Source of the DNA: Reichenbachiella sp.
GTDB lineage: Bacteria; Bacteroidota; Bacteroidia; Cytophagales; Cyclobacteriaceae
Length of the DNA: 64,000 nt
Direction of reading: 5' to 3'
Assembly (NCBI RefSeq): GCF_033344935.1
Contig: NZ_JAWPMM010000001.1
Span: forward strand, 3,272,001-3,336,000
Shown here in pieces: positions 41,512-51,053 of the stretch. The notes beneath the pieces were generated by a model. It was not told the DNA's origin and ran no database searches. It saw nothing but the letters and a program-made list of their open reading frames with translations. The position numbers and the translations under genes are program-made. Every line of letters starts with the position of its first letter. The stretch's first letter is position 1.

Positions 41512-41547
41512 AAAAAGCATTGAATGTATTGTTCAATGCTTTTTTTA
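41512..41547 (+). terminator. Terminator after the helical lipoprotein
   Basis: A perfect 13-bp stem including A/T ends (41512-41524 with 41532-41544), a 7-base loop and a T-run lie 20 bases after the lipoprotein stop. Confidence 0.9.
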
Positions 41548-41609
41548 TTTCTGCCCCAATTTGACCTATATTTAAAGATCAATTCCATCCGTAAATCTCA
41601 ATCTAAACT

Positions 41610-44600
41610 ATGAGTGAGCAACTGTTAAAAGCCATCATCCACCTACTCGCTATTGTTGCAAAAGAAGATGATGTAACCGAAGATGAAAGAAGTGCTATTG
41701 AGGACTTTTTACTCGAAAACCTCAGTAAGGACGAAAGTCACAAATACATGCAACTGTTCGATCAACTAACCAGCCATATGTCTGGAGATCGTTCGGTTTC
41801 CTTCGGAGAGCAGAAAGAGATTACCATTCTTGCTAAGCAGGTTAATCAAGAGCTCACACAGCAGCAAAAGATTGTGGTGATCCTCAAAGTACTTGAAGTG
41901 ATCATGGCAGACGGCGAAATTTCAGATCGAGAACTGGAGCTTTTACACTTAATTGGAGAATCATTCAACTTCTCCACCAAAGCCGTAGATCACATCAAAG
42001 CATTTGTGATTACAAAGGAGCGCTCGCAACTCAGTGCAGATAATATTCTGATCGTTGACGATAGCCAAAGTGCAGGATCAAATACAGAAGCCAAGCACTT
42101 GAAAAGAGCTTTCCTTTCGGGATACATTGCATTCTTTAGACTTCCAGCGCTAGAAATGTATTTCATGAAATACATGGGTGATTCAGCGCTTACACTAAAT
42201 GGAGTCCATGTAAGAAAAAATAAAATCATTGTATTCTCTTCTGGTAGCACAATTCGAAGCTCTAAGATTGACCCTATCTATTATAGCGATGTGGTTTCAA
42301 CGTTTCGTGAAGAAGGATCTGATTCCAAAATTTCATTTGTTGCGGAAAACATCGGATTCACCTTTCCAAATGGACACCAAGGGTTACGAGATATCACCAT
42401 TGCGGAGAGTTCAGGCAAACTTGTCGGTTTAATGGGTGGCAGTGGAGCAGGCAAATCCACTCTACTCAATGTATTGAATGGCAATGAAACGCCATCACAG
42501 GGCACCGTTAGAATCAACGGAATCGACATCAATAAAGATAAGAGCAAAGTTGAAGGTGTTATAGGATATGTACCTCAGGATGACCTTTTGATTGAGGAGC
42601 TCACCGTTTCAGAAAACCTTTATTATGCAGCTAAGCTTTGCTTTGCTGATATGAGTAATGATGAGTTGCACGAACTTGTGGACAAAACGCTATCCGCACT
42701 TGGATTAAGTGAAACAAGAAATTTAAAAGTGGGCTCACCGCTTCAAAAAACCATTAGTGGCGGTCAAAGAAAAAGAGTAAATATTGGGCTGGAGTTGCTC
42801 CGTGAGCCTTCTGTGCTGTTTGTTGATGAACCAACTTCTGGTTTATCTTCCAGAGACTCTGAGAATATTATGGACCTCTTGAAAGAGCTTTCTTTGAAGG
42901 GCAAGATGGTGTTTGTGGTGATTCACCAACCTTCCTCAGAGATCTTCAAAATGTTTGACAAGCTCGTCATTCTTGATGTCGGTGGTTATCAGATCTACTA
43001 TGGCAATCCTGTGGAAGCGGTTATCTATTTTAAAAATATTGTTGACCTCATTGATAAAGACGCAGGGTCGTGTATTGAATGTGGAAATGTAAATTCCGAA
43101 CAAATCTTCAATATCATCGAAACCAAGGTAGTCGATGAGTACGGTAAACTTACAGATCAAAGAAAAATATCACCACAAGACTGGAACGGTTACTTCACCG
43201 AAAGAGTGACCATCAAACCGGCAGATGAGTCTGAAGATCAACCAGAGAAAACACTCAAAATACCTAATAGAATAAAGCAATTATTGATTTTTGCTAATCG
43301 AGATATTGCCTCCAAGCTTAGTAACAAACAGTATTTGGCGATTAACTTACTCGAGGCTCCATTGCTGGCCGTGATTCTGGCATTCATCATTAGATACACT
43401 CCAGAAGGCTCCAATGAATATATTTTTAGAGAAAATCCGAATATTCCGGCCTTCTTCTTTATGGCCATTATTGTAGCTCTTTTTATGGGTCTCACGGTTA
43501 GTGCCGAAGAGATTTTCAAGGATAGAAAAATATTGAAAAGAGAATCCTTTTTGAACCTTAGTCGCTTCAGTTATCTAGTTTCCAAAATGGCTATCCTATT
43601 TGGCTTGTCTGCTTTGCAAACATTAATGTTTGTTTTGATTGGAGATTTTGTATTGGGGATCAATGGCATGACCCTCTCCTTCTGGCTCGTTATGTTTAGC
43701 GTATCCTGCTTTGCCAATATCATGGGACTCAATATCTCATCAGCATTTAATTCTGCTGTTACTATATACATATTAATCCCTCTTCTAATTATACCACAGC
43801 TTATTTTGAGTGGTGTCGTAGTGAATTTCGACAAGCTTCACCCTTGGCTCAGCAATTCTAAAAAAGTACCTATCATCGGGGAGCTCATGGCTTCCAAATG
43901 GGGATACGAAGCACTAGCGGTCACGCAATTCAAAGACAATGATTTCGAACGAAACTTCTTCGAATATGATCAAACAATTGCTAACTCTGAGTTTAAGAGT
44001 GTGTATTACTATTCGGCCATAGAAGCTAATCTGGACTATGTACATTCCAATTTTGGGTCGACAGATAGTGAGAAAAAGCAAAAGGCAATTGAAAAACTAA
44101 AACTCATTCAAAAAGAACTTGGAAAGGAAATGGACCTCGGAGGTATACCAAGGGATAAATTCAAGGCATGGGAAAATCTTACCCCTGGCAAATTTGACAA
44201 AACCACATTTGATGAAACTGAAAAATTCATCAAAATCATGAGGAAGATTTACAACAATCGTCTTAAAAAAGCCACAGAAGATCGAGATAAGCTTACCAAA
44301 ACAATGACAGATTCTGATGAGAAACTGGAGGCTTTTGCTCAGCTCCGAAAGGACAATGAAAATGAAGCCATTGTGTTTTTCTTAAAGAACAGTACAGCAG
44401 AAAATCGCTTATTAGAAACAAAAAAAGAGCTGATTCAAAAAATTTATCCGATTTACAACGTACCGGTTCCTCATCACGCTTTAGATATAAGGTCTCACTT
44501 TTATGCTCCTCAGAAGCATTTCATGGGCAACTATTACGATACTTTATACTTTAATGTGATCGTCATCTGGTTGATGTCCATCCTATTGGTAATATCCCTT

Positions 44601-44645
44601 TATTTTGACTGGTTTAGGAGAGTAGTTAATAGTTTCGGTAAATAG
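41610..44645 (+). CDS. TerB-like domain fused to ABCG-type ABC transporter (ATPase plus permease)
   Basis: A 1011-residue fusion. Residues about 1-135 resemble a TerB/tellurite-resistance helical domain (AKEDDVTEDERSAIEDFL, VIMADGEISDRELELLHLIG). A linker with a possible small beta domain (about 150-240) follows. The ABC ATPase has Walker A GGSGAGKST near 277, the signature SGGQRKRVNIG near 387 and Walker B VLFVDEPTSGL near 408, in the ABCG (White) style. A permease with about six helices (about 585-750 and 980-1003) is interrupted by a long charged extracytoplasmic helical insert (about 770-960). The ATPase-first order is the ABCG plan. The substrate is unknown. The DUF218 gene follows after eight bases. 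Confidence 0.88.
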   Translation: MSEQLLKAIIHLLAIVAKEDDVTEDERSAIEDFLLENLSKDESHKYMQLFDQLTSHMSGDRSVSFGEQKEITILAKQVNQELTQQQKIVVILKVLEVIMADGEISDRELELLHLIGESFNFSTKAVDHIKAFVITKERSQLSADNILIVDDSQSAGSNTEAKHLKRAFLSGYIAFFRLPALEMYFMKYMGDSALTLNGVHVRKNKIIVFSSGSTIRSSKIDPIYYSDVVSTFREEGSDSKISFVAENIGFTFPNGHQGLRDITIAESSGKLVGLMGGSGAGKSTLLNVLNGNETPSQGTVRINGIDINKDKSKVEGVIGYVPQDDLLIEELTVSENLYYAAKLCFADMSNDELHELVDKTLSALGLSETRNLKVGSPLQKTISGGQRKRVNIGLELLREPSVLFVDEPTSGLSSRDSENIMDLLKELSLKGKMVFVVIHQPSSEIFKMFDKLVILDVGGYQIYYGNPVEAVIYFKNIVDLIDKDAGSCIECGNVNSEQIFNIIETKVVDEYGKLTDQRKISPQDWNGYFTERVTIKPADESEDQPEKTLKIPNRIKQLLIFANRDIASKLSNKQYLAINLLEAPLLAVILAFIIRYTPEGSNEYIFRENPNIPAFFFMAIIVALFMGLTVSAEEIFKDRKILKRESFLNLSRFSYLVSKMAILFGLSALQTLMFVLIGDFVLGINGMTLSFWLVMFSVSCFANIMGLNISSAFNSAVTIYILIPLLIIPQLILSGVVVNFDKLHPWLSNSKKVPIIGELMASKWGYEALAVTQFKDNDFERNFFEYDQTIANSEFKSVYYYSAIEANLDYVHSNFGSTDSEKKQKAIEKLKLIQKELGKEMDLGGIPRDKFKAWENLTPGKFDKTTFDETEKFIKIMRKIYNNRLKKATEDRDKLTKTMTDSDEKLEAFAQLRKDNENEAIVFFLKNSTAENRLLETKKELIQKIYPIYNVPVPHHALDIRSHFYAPQKHFMGNYYDTLYFNVIVIWLMSILLVISLYFDWFRRVVNSFGK

Positions 44646-44653
44646 CATTACTG

Positions 44654-45415
44654 ATGTTCTTCGTTCTATCCAAGATCATCTATTGGCTCATCATGCCGAC
44701 CAGTCTTATAGCTTGGCTGGTAATTGCTTCACTACTGATAAAAAAAGACAAATATGAAAAGAGACTAAGGTGGCTGGCCTTTGCTCTTTTTTTGTTTTTC
44801 ACCAATCCATTTATTGCGACCATAGCGATAAATGCATGGGAACCAGATGCAGTCCTTTTTGATGAAATAGAAGGCTCTTACACCTATGGCATTGTACTCT
44901 CAGGTATCACCAATCCTAACAGGCCTCCATTCGATCGTATACAATTCAATAAAGGAGCTGATCGTATTGTTCATGCCTTGGATCTCTACAAACAAGGAAG
45001 GATTAAAAAAATTCTAATCACTGGAGGTAGTGGAACTATAACCTTCGAAGGAAGAAAAGAGGCTTATGCATTAAGAGATTTTCTATTAAGCAGTGGCATA
45101 CCACAAACAGACATCCTTGTAGAAGACAAGGCCAGAAACACTAGAGAAAACGCACTTTTTTCAAAAGAATTGATGGCAAGCTCTACTGAAAGTTCCATTC
45201 TAATCACCTCAGCCTTTCATATGCTCAGGGCAAAAAAGTGTTTCGAAAAAGTAGAAATAGAAGTAGTTCCCTTTCCTACCGATTACTATGGTCGCCAACT
45301 GTATTACACACCTGATGACGTTCTTATTCCTTCATTATACGGATTGAAAATCTGGACCATTCTCTTCAAAGAATGGATTGGACTGGCGGCCTATAAAGTG
45401 GCTGGATATATTTAA
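44654..45415 (+). CDS. DUF218 family membrane protein (ElyC/YdcF-like)
   Basis: A 253-residue protein with two N-terminal hydrophobic helices (about 5-28 and 38-60) followed by a DUF218 domain (about 80-245). Recognisable are IVLSG near 86, a D.IQFNKGADRI.HAL helix, KKILITGGSG near 128, EDKARNTRENALFSKE and ILITSAFHMLRAKKCFEK. E. coli ElyC and SanA relatives act in envelope or cell-wall homeostasis. It follows the ABC fusion by eight bases, so they are probably one transcript. Confidence 0.9.
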   Translation: MFFVLSKIIYWLIMPTSLIAWLVIASLLIKKDKYEKRLRWLAFALFLFFTNPFIATIAINAWEPDAVLFDEIEGSYTYGIVLSGITNPNRPPFDRIQFNKGADRIVHALDLYKQGRIKKILITGGSGTITFEGRKEAYALRDFLLSSGIPQTDILVEDKARNTRENALFSKELMASSTESSILITSAFHMLRAKKCFEKVEIEVVPFPTDYYGRQLYYTPDDVLIPSLYGLKIWTILFKEWIGLAAYKVAGYI

Positions 45416-46209
45416 GTCACCGCTACTTTTCGAACAATCTTAGAAAAAAGAGTTGGGAAAAGTCGTTTCACATAAATACCAAACACTTCCTTCAATCCTC
45501 CTATATAACTCTCTTCTTTTTGAGCAGAGATACTTTTCAGCATTTTCACCACCAACTGATCTACTGAAAGTCCGTTGGCTTGAGCTTTATCCAGCGTATT
45601 TTGCTTTGAGCCATCTCCCATCAAGGCATTGTAAGATATTTTGGTGTTTACATAGCCCGGAAGTATCAAAGTAACTTTAATACCATCTTCGAAGTGTTCA
45701 GCTCGCAAACAATCAAAAAAACCATGGACCGCATGTTTGGAAGCAGAATACCCCGCACGCAATGGAGAGTACAATATACCAACCGCGCTGGTTACCGCTA
45801 CGTGATGACCAAACCCTCGTTCCACCATTCCAGGAAGCACATATTTTGATAAAGCTATAGTGCCGAAATAATTGACTTCCATGATTTGGCGTTGTACTTC
45901 CATCGAGGTATTAATCACCTTGTCTCTTTGGCTAATACCTCCATTATTGAAGAGGATATCGACGCCACCGAAAAACACTTCAGCTTCTTTCGCTTTACCT
46001 TCCAAAGAAGGCCCATCTGCCAAGTCTAAAGGTAAAATCTCAATGGTAGCTGCCTGCTGATTTTCTGATTTCACACGCTCCAATTCTTCCACACGACGAG
46101 CAGAAATAACGATGTTACATTTCACTTTACTCAAGTGTTGCACCAATCCTTCACCTATTCCGCTAGAGGCACCGGTGATCCATATGTTCCTATTTTCGAA
46201 GTATTTCAA
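45412..46209 (-). CDS. Short-chain dehydrogenase/reductase
   Basis: A 265-residue classical SDR. The NAD(P) loop TGASSGIG is near residues 12-19, NNGGISQR near 88, the catalytic Ser near 142 and YSASKHA near 155-161. The C-terminal part resembles DHRS7B-type enzymes that act on lipids. The substrate cannot be read from sequence. It overlaps folA by ATGA upstream and the DUF218 gene by four bases at the convergent 3' end. Confidence 0.9.
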   Translation of the reverse strand: MKYFENRNIWITGASSGIGEGLVQHLSKVKCNIVISARRVEELERVKSENQQAATIEILPLDLADGPSLEGKAKEAEVFFGGVDILFNNGGISQRDKVINTSMEVQRQIMEVNYFGTIALSKYVLPGMVERGFGHHVAVTSAVGILYSPLRAGYSASKHAVHGFFDCLRAEHFEDGIKVTLILPGYVNTKISYNALMGDGSKQNTLDKAQANGLSVDQLVVKMLKSISAQKEESYIGGLKEVFGIYVKRLFPTLFSKIVRKVAVT

Positions 46210-46712
46210 TTTTTTATCTTTTCGTATTTCACAAAATCAAATGAATATTTATGGCGTTCATCAGCCGAATGATGTTCTCTGGACACTTCCTTCCATTCAC
46301 CTGTCATCTCGGGAAAAAACACTTCACCATTTTCGATATGAGCATGAATTTCAGTAAGGTAGATCATGTCAGCCTGCTCCATAGCCATTTGATAAATTTG
46401 CCCACCTCCAATTACAAACAGTTCTTGCTCTTCTTGCTTCTCAGCAAAAGCATACGCATCTTTTATATCATGATACACTTCACAATCAGCTACTTCAAAC
46501 CCTTCCTGTCTGGTAAGTACAACATTCGTTCGATTGGGCAATGGTTTAAACTTTGGAGGTAATGAATCAAAGTTCTTTCGTCCCATGATTACCACATGAC
46601 CTTTGGTCGTTTCCATAAAGTATTTCATGTCGTCTGGTAAATGCCATGGCAGGTCATTGTTGATTCCAATCACCCGATTCTTTGACATGGCCGCTATCAA
46701 CGATATCTTCAT
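46206..46712 (-). CDS. folA: Dihydrofolate reductase
   Basis: A 168-residue enzyme that reduces dihydrofolate with NADPH. The start is set at ATG 46712 (MKISLIAAMS), which leaves it one base clear of fmt; an ATG at 46721 would overlap fmt by eight bases. Active-site features are NNDLPWHLPDD with the catalytic acid near 27-28, TKGHVVIMGRKNFDSLP near 38-54 and the FVIGGGQIY cofactor loop near 94. It lies between fmt and an SDR, so folate use by formyltransferase and recycling are adjacent. Confidence 0.95.
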   Translation of the reverse strand: MKISLIAAMSKNRVIGINNDLPWHLPDDMKYFMETTKGHVVIMGRKNFDSLPPKFKPLPNRTNVVLTRQEGFEVADCEVYHDIKDAYAFAEKQEEQELFVIGGGQIYQMAMEQADMIYLTEIHAHIENGEVFFPEMTGEWKEVSREHHSADERHKYSFDFVKYEKIKN

Positions 46713-46713
46713 T

Positions 46714-47625
46714 TCAATCAAATTTAAATCCTCTTAACAAATCTTCAATTGGCATACGCTTTTTTCCTTCCATTTGAAGGTCAACCAAATCCAACCACCC
46801 ATCAGCCGTTTTTACAGAAACATAAGTTTTATTATCCGTTTCAAATTCTCCAACAGACTTATTTCCACCTCTGTCATTAGACTGGACCTTGTATACCTTG
46901 AATTTTTTCTTACCAAGCGTGGTCCAAGCAGCAGGGTACGGAGATAAACCTCTCACAAAGTTCCTTATGGTTTCACTCTCTGCTTCCCAATTAATCTCAC
47001 AAGTCTCTTTGTGAATCTTTGGAGCAGATTTCAGATTATCAGTTTCTACTTGTGGTGTCAACTTGACTCCACCAGCCTCTATAGTTTGTACCGTTTTAAG
47101 CACCAATTTGCTGCCTTTGTGCATCAATCTTTCGTAGACATCACCAACAGTATCTTCTGGGCTTATAGGCTCTTTATCTTGGAGTATCACACTCCCTGTA
47201 TCAATTTCATGCTTGAGAAAAAATGTAGTTACTCCTGTTTCAGTTTCTCCATTTATAATTGCCCAATTGATTGGAGCTGCGCCTCGATATTGAGGCAGTA
47301 AGGATCCGTGCAAATTAAAAGTCCCTCCCTTTGGCATATTCCAAACTACTTCGGGTAGCATTCTAAAGGCCACTACTATTTGTAGGTCAGCTTTCAAGTC
47401 ACGTAATTCAGATAGAAATTCTTCAGACTTAAGGTTCGTAGGCTGTAGCACTTGAATTCCTACACTTTCAGCATACTCTTTGACAGGTGTACCCTGAAGT
47501 TTTTTACCTCGACCTTTTGGTCTATCTGGAGCAGTGATCACCCCAACGATGTCGTAGCCATTTTCATGTAAAACCTGAAGACTGGGTACCGCAAATTCCG
47601 GTGTACCCATAAAAACTATCCGCAT
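46714..47625 (-). CDS. fmt: Methionyl-tRNA formyltransferase
   Basis: A 303-residue enzyme that formylates initiator Met-tRNA using 10-formyltetrahydrofolate. The N-terminal catalytic domain shows FMGTPEFAVPSL (residues 4-15), GRGKKLQGTPVKEYA and the LHGSLLPQYRGAAPINWAI core near 108-126, with the catalytic Asn/His/Asp set in place. The C-terminal OB-like domain begins near residue 205. It is followed closely by folA. Confidence 0.96.
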   Translation of the reverse strand: MRIVFMGTPEFAVPSLQVLHENGYDIVGVITAPDRPKGRGKKLQGTPVKEYAESVGIQVLQPTNLKSEEFLSELRDLKADLQIVVAFRMLPEVVWNMPKGGTFNLHGSLLPQYRGAAPINWAIINGETETGVTTFFLKHEIDTGSVILQDKEPISPEDTVGDVYERLMHKGSKLVLKTVQTIEAGGVKLTPQVETDNLKSAPKIHKETCEINWEAESETIRNFVRGLSPYPAAWTTLGKKKFKVYKVQSNDRGGNKSVGEFETDNKTYVSVKTADGWLDLVDLQMEGKKRMPIEDLLRGFKFD

Positions 47626-47690
47626 ATAATCTCGATTAATTGTAGCTCGAAATTACTTGGATTAATGGAGAGATTCTATTGTCTGAACGA

Positions 47691-48632
47691 CTAAATACTA
47701 TTGTTTCTCTTTATTCGGCTGCTCAATCCAATTTTTGGATTGGTAATGAATTGAACAATTACGTTGACCCAGGATTTGTGCACAAAAAGATTGTCGTAAA
47801 AACTTGGTGCCGTCTCTTTCAATTTCGGCAATCGGGTCCCCGGAATATTCGGAAAGTCATGGTGTTCATTGTGATAACCTACGTTGAGTGCAAACACATT
47901 TAACCAACCGTAATAACTGTAGGTCTCCTGTCCTTCTTTAAACACATAATGCTCTGCAATAAAGTGAGCGGCCAAAGGATGTAAACTACCAGCCAAAAAT
48001 ATAGATAGCAGTAAGTAAATAATGGCACCTGTACCTACAAAATACCAATACACACCAATTGCGGCAAGTTGAAAAATAATATTATAGATATGCCATTTTT
48101 CAAGTTTTATAGGGTGCACGAACATAGGCCTAAACGCATAAAAGAGAATCTGATTAGTCGCCCAAAGTATCTTACCAAGAAATCCCCTGAAAACTTTTGC
48201 TTCTCCCTGTGTTGGCAAATCGGTATCATTATGTTCGTCTCCTTGCTCCCAATGATGCTTTAGATGGTAAGTCTTAAATGATATAGCATAAGGTACCACA
48301 ATTGGAATATTAGCAAATAATGCCAACCAGTTGTTCAGCACCTTCTTTTTAAATGCCAAGTCATGACTCAATTCATGAATAGCAAGAAAAATGGTATGAC
48401 TTACAGAAGCTCCAAATATGTAGGCAATAGGTAAATACCAATACCAAGCTAATTCAGCTATAAAAGGAGCTGATATCAATTGAAAAAGGACCAACCCAAG
48501 AATTTTAAATTTCAATCCTTTGTCGATTCCATAAAGTTCTTTGACCTCTGGGTGCTTAGCGAGAATTTCCTTTCTTCTTTTGAAGTGAGGCTCTCTTTCA
48601 TCCGACCAATAAAATCCTTTTTTCTTTTCCAA
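47691..48632 (-). CDS. DEGS1-like sphingolipid delta-4 desaturase (membrane fatty acid desaturase)
   Basis: A 313-residue di-iron membrane desaturase. Histidine boxes are HELSH (86-90), HLKHH (123-127) and HNEHH (254-258). Much of the chain follows eukaryotic dihydroceramide desaturase DEGS1, including PHFKRRKEILAKHPEVK (here residues 15-31), FYAFRPMF(V)HP, LHPLAAHFIAEHY and ETYSYYG.LN....NVGYHNEHHDFPNIPG, given here in parts. DEGS1 puts the trans-4 double bond into dihydroceramide. Many Bacteroidota make sphingolipids, but I see no sphingolipid synthesis gene near this one. Substrate is inferred from family resemblance; an ordinary acyl desaturase is the alternative. Confidence 0.88.
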   Translation of the reverse strand: MEKKKGFYWSDEREPHFKRRKEILAKHPEVKELYGIDKGLKFKILGLVLFQLISAPFIAELAWYWYLPIAYIFGASVSHTIFLAIHELSHDLAFKKKVLNNWLALFANIPIVVPYAISFKTYHLKHHWEQGDEHNDTDLPTQGEAKVFRGFLGKILWATNQILFYAFRPMFVHPIKLEKWHIYNIIFQLAAIGVYWYFVGTGAIIYLLLSIFLAGSLHPLAAHFIAEHYVFKEGQETYSYYGWLNVFALNVGYHNEHHDFPNIPGTRLPKLKETAPSFYDNLFVHKSWVNVIVQFITNPKIGLSSRIKRNNSI

Positions 48633-48714
48633 TGTGCTTTGGTTTATTGAACTGCAAAGATAAGGTTGTTTTTACTTCATAAAAATATTGATCCGCTAAT
48701 ATTCATGATTATCA

Positions 48715-48936
48715 TCATGGGACCGGATCATAGCCACTTGAACCCCACGGGTGGCATTTGGCAATTCTTTTTATTCCAAGAATCATCCCCTTTCCTACTC
48801 CATGCTTTTCGATAGCCTCTTTGGTATACTGCGAACAAGTTGGAGAAAACCTACAAGATGATGGGAACAATGGAGAAATACTGTATTGGTAAATCCAAAT
48901 AGGAATCAAAAAAAGCTTTTTTAAGATCGTCTTCAT
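48715..48936 (-). CDS. yidD: Membrane protein insertion efficiency factor YidD
   Basis: A 73-residue protein, starting at ATG 48936 ([13 protein letters not shown]); a start at 48966 would overlap the next gene. The family pattern is complete: [20 protein letters not shown], broken here into [18 protein letters not shown], then [11 protein letters not shown] and a final GYDPVP. YidD helps YidC-dependent insertion of membrane proteins. It ends the accA-plsC-small protein-yidD series on the minus strand. Confidence 0.95.
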   Translation of the reverse strand: MKTILKKLFLIPIWIYQYSISPLFPSSCRFSPTCSQYTKEAIEKHGVGKGMILGIKRIAKCHPWGSSGYDPVP

Positions 48937-48937
48937 T

Positions 48938-49156
48938 TTATTCCTCTTGCCGGCTATAGATATCATTGAGCTTGTTCATATCCTCATCTGGAATATCCTG
49001 ACGATTTAACGTCGCAAACAGATCACTTCTTGACTTGATATTGTACTTGGCGAGCACATCATCACTCTTCCATTTCTTTTTTAAATTCCTAGAGTAAACA
49101 AAAATGCCAATCTGCAGTGCAGCAGCTATAACCAATAAAACTATAATTAAGATCAT
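48938..49156 (-). CDS. Small single-helix membrane protein
   Basis: A 72-residue protein with one N-terminal transmembrane helix (residues 2-22) and a charged cytoplasmic tail containing [22 protein letters not shown]. No family recognised. Its stop is one base from the yidD start, so the two are tightly linked and may be translated together. The yidD context suggests a role at the membrane but no specific function. Confidence 0.75.
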   Translation of the reverse strand: MILIIVLLVIAAALQIGIFVYSRNLKKKWKSDDVLAKYNIKSRSDLFATLNRQDIPDEDMNKLNDIYSRQEE

Positions 49157-49182
49157 ACCAATAATTTTGGTATTATACTGAT

Positions 49183-49740
49183 TTAGTCCACGCCAAGTTC
49201 CGGATGTTTGCCAGGAATCCCAACAAACTTGCTTCGAATCATTTCCACTTCTTCCTCCATATTTCCAGAAGGATAAAAAGGCTCCATAAATTCTACCTCT
49301 CTTTTCTTAAAGTTAAAACTACATGGAACAATTGGTACATTGGCAGCAATTGCAATCCGGTGAAATCCAGTTTTCCAATCCTTTACTTTAGATCGAGTGC
49401 CTTCAGGAGTAATAGCCAATCTCATCACTTCACGCTCATTGAAAATTTTAACCACCTGGTCAATCAGACTGTTGGCCCTTCTTCCTCTGTCCACGGGAAT
49501 TCCACCCATACCTGTTAGCAACCAACCCAATGGTGGAAACTTGTAAAGTTCTTTTTTCACTAAAAAAGATGAACGTAAATTTTTAATAGGACGAACTACA
49601 ACACCAATAAAAAAATCCCAATTACTAGTATGTGGTGCAATCGCAATTACACACTTTTTAATATTCGTAGGGATATCACCTTTGATTTTCCATCCTAGAA
49701 TTTTGAGAAATATGAGTTTGGCTAGTAGCTTCAGCATCAA
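49183..49740 (-). CDS. PlsC-type 1-acylglycerol-3-phosphate acyltransferase
   Basis: A 185-residue acyltransferase of the PlsC superfamily. HTSNWD (HX4D motif) is near residues 36-41, FLVKKELYKFPPLGWLL follows, then GGIPVDRGRR near 78-87 and the third block TPEGTRSKVKDWKTG near 111-125. It probably transfers an acyl chain to lysophosphatidate or a similar lipid. It starts six bases downstream of accA, so acyl supply and transfer are joined. The true acceptor is not certain; some short PlsC proteins act on other polar lipids. Confidence 0.88.
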   Translation of the reverse strand: MMLKLLAKLIFLKILGWKIKGDIPTNIKKCVIAIAPHTSNWDFFIGVVVRPIKNLRSSFLVKKELYKFPPLGWLLTGMGGIPVDRGRRANSLIDQVVKIFNEREVMRLAITPEGTRSKVKDWKTGFHRIAIAANVPIVPCSFNFKKREVEFMEPFYPSGNMEEEVEMIRSKFVGIPGKHPELGVD

Positions 49741-49746
49741 CTACAA

Positions 49747-50694
49747 TTACGAGGCTACCACACCCATTTTGCCAAATTTGTCAATTCTTTGACTAATTCT
49801 CTCTTCTGGGGATATCTTATCCAACTCTTTCAAGCTCGATATAAGTACTTTTTTGAGTTCTTTGGCTGCTTCTGTAGTATCAACGTGTGCACCACCTACA
49901 GGCTCCTTAATCACACCATCTACCATGCCATTGGCTAGCATATCTTTAGCGGTAGGTTTTAACGCTTCTGCTGCCTGCTCTTTATAATCCCAACTTCTCC
50001 ATAGAATCGTAGAGCAGTTTTCAGGAGAGATCACTGAGTACCAAGCATTCTCCATCATCAGCACTCTATCTCCTATGCCAATTCCTAATGCTCCTCCGGA
50101 AGCACCTTCACCTATAATCACACAGATCACAGGTACTTTGAGCATGAACATCTCTTTGAGATTCCTGGCAATGGCTTCGCCTTGTCCTCTTTCCTCGGCT
50201 TCCAAACCTGGGAATGCACCTGGTGTATCAATCAAACAAACAATTGGTTTGTTGAACTTTTCAGCCATTTTCATCAAACGCAAGGCCTTTCTATAACCCT
50301 CTGGATTAGCCATACCAAAGTTTCGCATTTGGCGCTGCTTGGTATTTCTTCCTTTCTGCTGGCCTATAATCATCACAGTCTGACCGTCCATGGATGCAAA
50401 TCCACCAACCATGGCTTTATCATCCTTAACGGTTCTATCTCCATGAATCTCTATGAACTCGTCTGTTATTTCATATATATAGTCGAGTGTATAAGGTCGC
50501 TCTGGATGTCTCGACAACTGAACTCGCTGCCAGCGAGTCAAATTATCAAAGGTATCTTTCTTCAGTTTTTTGATTTTCTTTTCCAAAGTCTTTACCGCTT
50601 CATTTACATCCACATCGTTGTTAGATGCGAGCATTTTCATGTCGGCAAGCTTTTCTTCAAGCTCAGCTATGGGCTTTTCAAATTCTAATAGCAT
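49747..50694 (-). CDS. accA: Acetyl-CoA carboxylase carboxyltransferase subunit alpha
   Basis: A 315-residue subunit that transfers the carboxyl group from biotin to acetyl-CoA with AccD. The coiled N-terminal part ([14 protein letters not shown]...) is followed by [12 protein letters not shown] near 62-73, [18 protein letters not shown] near 110-127, [18 protein letters not shown] near 155-172 and [11 protein letters not shown] near 198-208. It heads a minus-strand series continuing with the PlsC-like gene and yidD. Confidence 0.97.
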   Translation of the reverse strand: MLLEFEKPIAELEEKLADMKMLASNNDVDVNEAVKTLEKKIKKLKKDTFDNLTRWQRVQLSRHPERPYTLDYIYEITDEFIEIHGDRTVKDDKAMVGGFASMDGQTVMIIGQQKGRNTKQRQMRNFGMANPEGYRKALRLMKMAEKFNKPIVCLIDTPGAFPGLEAEERGQGEAIARNLKEMFMLKVPVICVIIGEGASGGALGIGIGDRVLMMENAWYSVISPENCSTILWRSWDYKEQAAEALKPTAKDMLANGMVDGVIKEPVGGAHVDTTEAAKELKKVLISSLKELDKISPEERISQRIDKFGKMGVVAS

Positions 50695-50803
50695 AGATTA
50701 ATGATGAAATTTGAAGTGCAAACCTAAAAATAAATTCCTAATTGAAGGTCAGGTAGAAACAGTTTATCTCTACAGAATTTAAAACATTCGTAGTGAACTA
50801 TTT

Positions 50804-51019
50804 TTAGTGATACCAGAGTGAGTGCCTTCTTCTGATATGTTTTCTGAAATTCATTACAAATGCCAACATCAAATACACGAGCACCGGCGATCCAAAGGCT
50901 AGAAACGAGGTATATATAAAGAACAACCGTATACTAGAAGAAGGAATGCTAAGCTTCTCTCCTAGTCTCGTACAAACCCCGAAAGCATATTTCTCAAAAA
51001 AATCCTGTATTCCTTTCAT
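50804..51019 (-). CDS. PspC-domain small membrane protein
   Basis: A 71-residue protein with the PspC signature: F.VCTRLGEKLSIPSSSIRLFFI with its conserved basic and Arg-Leu-Phe core near residues 13-34. A transmembrane helix (about 33-57) and a basic tail follow. PspC domains occur in phage-shock membrane-stress sensors, but stand-alone copies are common in Bacteroidota and are not proven regulators. No pspA is nearby. Confidence 0.87.
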   Translation of the reverse strand: MKGIQDFFEKYAFGVCTRLGEKLSIPSSSIRLFFIYTSFLAFGSPVLVYLMLAFVMNFRKHIRRRHSLWYH

Positions 51020-51053
51020 AACGCTGCAAAATTAACGCAAAACGTCGAATTTA

